Origin: Acidimicrobiaceae bacterium | Lineage (GTDB): Bacteria; Actinomycetota; Acidimicrobiia; Acidimicrobiales; Palsa-688 | Assembly: GCA_030838025.1 (NCBI GenBank) | Contig: JAUTXM010000219.1 | Coordinates: forward strand, 1-6,278 | Length of the DNA: 6,278 nt | Reading direction: 5' to 3' | In this document: positions 5,199-6,278 of the stretch, one piece after another | Layout: each line of letters opens with the position of its first letter | Position numbering within the stretch: the first letter of the stretch is position 1 | Notes under the pieces: generated by a model | The model's input: only the letters and a program-made list of their open reading frames with translations | What the model was told of the DNA's origin: nothing | The model's database searches: none | Position numbers and translations under genes: made by a program

Positions 5199-6278
5199 AT
5201 GACTCGACCCGCCAGCCAGCCTTCGGTCCTCATCGACGCCAGCGCCCTCTCTTCGGTGGCCGCCACCAGCGGGATCGGCACCTACGTACGCAACCTGCTG
5301 GCGGCTCTGGCGGCTGACCCCAGTCACGGCCTCACGATCAACGCGCTGGTCACCCCGGAGGTGACCCTCGACACTCGTATCGGCCGGCGGACCATCCATC
5401 GGCGGATCAAGACCCGGGCCCGGGGCGAGGTAATCGAGCACGCCGTCAGAGTGCCCATCGACGCCCGGCGTTGGCGGCGCAACGGTGAGGTCTTCCACAC
5501 TCCGGGCTTCCATGCCCCGTGGGGGATCCAGAGCCCCTCGGTGCAGACACTGCTCGATCTGATTCCCTTGGCGGTCGACGAGCCGGACCTGGTGCACCTC
5601 CGCAAGCGCTGGCAGCGCTTCGGTCCCCGCTACCGAAACGCCGATGCCGTGATCGCCATCTCCCGCCACGCCGCCGACGAGGGCATCCGGCTGCTCGGCT
5701 TGGACCCCGCACGCGTCCACGTGGTCCACCTCGGCGTCGACCCGATGTTCACCACCCGTGCGCCGAGCCCGGGGTCGGACACCCCAGATCAGCGGCCCTA
5801 CTTGTTGATGGTGGCCGCCTACAGTCGCCGCAAGGGCTTCGCCGAGGCGTTCGCGGTGGTGAGCGCCCTCGCCGATGCCGGCTACCCCCATACCCTCAAG
5901 GTCGTGGGGCAGGTCCACGACTTCGCCCGCCACGAACTCGATCGGCTGCTGAACGGCGCCGGACGGCCCGAACGCATCGAGCTCCTGGGTTTCGTCGCCG
6001 ACCTACCGGCGCTGTACCGGCAGGCCGACGTCGTGGTGGTGACCAGCCGCTACGAGGGCTTCGGATTGCCGGCGGTCGAGGCCATGGCGTGTGGTGCGCC
6101 GGTGGTCGCCTTCGCCAACAGCGCCATCTCCGAGGTCGTGACCGGCGGCGGCGTGCTGGTCGACGACGGCGACGTGGACGCCATGGTCAAGGCCGTCCGC
6201 ACCCTGCTGGACAGCACAGACGCCGCCGAGCACTGGCGGCACAGGGGCCTCGAGCGCGCCGCGCAGTTCACCTGGTCC
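5199..6278 (+). CDS. GT4 family glycosyltransferase (3' end outside window)
   Basis: Starting at ATG 5199, the frame is open for 360 codons to the window edge. The protein has the GT-B layout: an N-terminal acceptor domain beginning VLIDASAL (10-17) with the glycine loop GIGTYVRNLL (25-34), HTPGFHAPW (100-108), the linker ADAVIAISRHAADEGIRLLG (148-167) and VHLGVDPMF (176-184). A C-terminal donor domain follows with YLLMVAAYSRRKGF (201-214, K212 in the phosphate-binding position), ELLGFV (261-266) and the EX7E signature EGFGLPAVE (286-294). It resembles mannosyltransferase B-like GT4 enzymes that use GDP- or UDP-sugars with retention of configuration; the real substrate is unknown. The sequence stops just after QFTW, a block usually found some 20-30 residues before the end, so little is missing. 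At residue 119 a leucine stands where relatives often have His in a T-x-HDL motif (here TLLDLIPL). It probably forms its own transcription unit continuing rightward. Confidence 0.92.
   Translation, partial: MTRPASQPSVLIDASALSSVAATSGIGTYVRNLLAALAADPSHGLTINALVTPEVTLDTRIGRRTIHRRIKTRARGEVIEHAVRVPIDARRWRRNGEVFHTPGFHAPWGIQSPSVQTLLDLIPLAVDEPDLVHLRKRWQRFGPRYRNADAVIAISRHAADEGIRLLGLDPARVHVVHLGVDPMFTTRAPSPGSDTPDQRPYLLMVAAYSRRKGFAEAFAVVSALADAGYPHTLKVVGQVHDFARHELDRLLNGAGRPERIELLGFVADLPALYRQADVVVVTSRYEGFGLPAVEAMACGAPVVAFANSAISEVVTGGGVLVDDGDVDAMVKAVRTLLDSTDAAEHWRHRGLERAAQFTWS

Noticed and set aside
4198..5202. 334-codon plus-strand frame opposite the second GT2 gene
   Set aside because: It has no recognisable motif, and the minus strand carries a complete GT2 motif set. 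Considered as an antisense gene but unsupported.
5175..5933. 252-codon minus-strand frame opposite the GT4 gene
   Set aside because: Its composition is of the shadow type, and the plus strand encodes a GT4 enzyme with the EX7E signature.
1..6278. CRISPR arrays, insertion sequences, tRNA or rRNA genes, phage or toxin-antitoxin genes
   Set aside because: I saw no spaced repeats, transposase motifs, terminal inverted repeats or RNA gene signatures. Nearly all of the window is explained by six glycan-locus genes.

Overview
The window is about two-thirds G+C with strongly GC3-biased codons. It holds six genes of a cell-surface polysaccharide (capsule, exopolysaccharide or cell-wall glycan) locus. 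Codon style, GTG starts, apparent leaderless promoters and the separate Wzz and tyrosine-kinase proteins suggest a high-GC actinobacterium. An Acidimicrobiia-like lineage is possible, but I cannot prove it from sequence alone.

Layout: (1) 1-854, minus: a GT2 glycosyltransferase of the WbbL/rhamnosyltransferase type, cut by the left edge. It is easy to miss because its GTG-started frame runs off the window and long open frames lie opposite it. (2) 855-965: a divergent 111-bp promoter region. (3) 966-4106, plus: a tight three-gene operon of an O-antigen ligase/polymerase-like membrane protein (Wzy_C type), a Wzz-type chain-length determinant and a BY-family tyrosine kinase. The last two overlap by GTGA. 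(4) 4111-5112, minus: a second GT2 glycosyltransferase with a hydrophobic C-terminal tail, convergent with the kinase. (5) 5113-5198: a second divergent promoter region. (6) 5199 to the right edge, plus: a GT4 glycosyltransferase that lacks only its extreme C-terminus.

Together these resemble the polymerising and sugar-adding parts of a Wzx/Wzy-like pathway. The glycosyltransferases would build the lipid-linked repeat unit in the cytoplasm. The Wzy/WaaL-like protein would join units outside the membrane, and the Wzz-kinase pair would set chain length through cycles of tyrosine phosphorylation. No flippase, priming phosphoglycosyltransferase or sugar-nucleotide synthesis gene is visible here.

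The most unusual structure is a perfect 16-bp tandem duplication (4089-4120) at the meeting point of the two convergent genes. Each copy contains a 10-bp palindrome, so the pair can fold into a 10-bp hairpin lying over both stop codons. Removing one copy would leave both proteins unchanged but make the two genes overlap by 12 bp. A second theme is that the genes opening transcription units have no Shine-Dalgarno sequence and have -10-like hexamers 7-13 bp before the start, which suggests leaderless or near-leaderless mRNAs. I saw no tRNA, rRNA, CRISPR array, insertion sequence or unrecognised multi-gene system.
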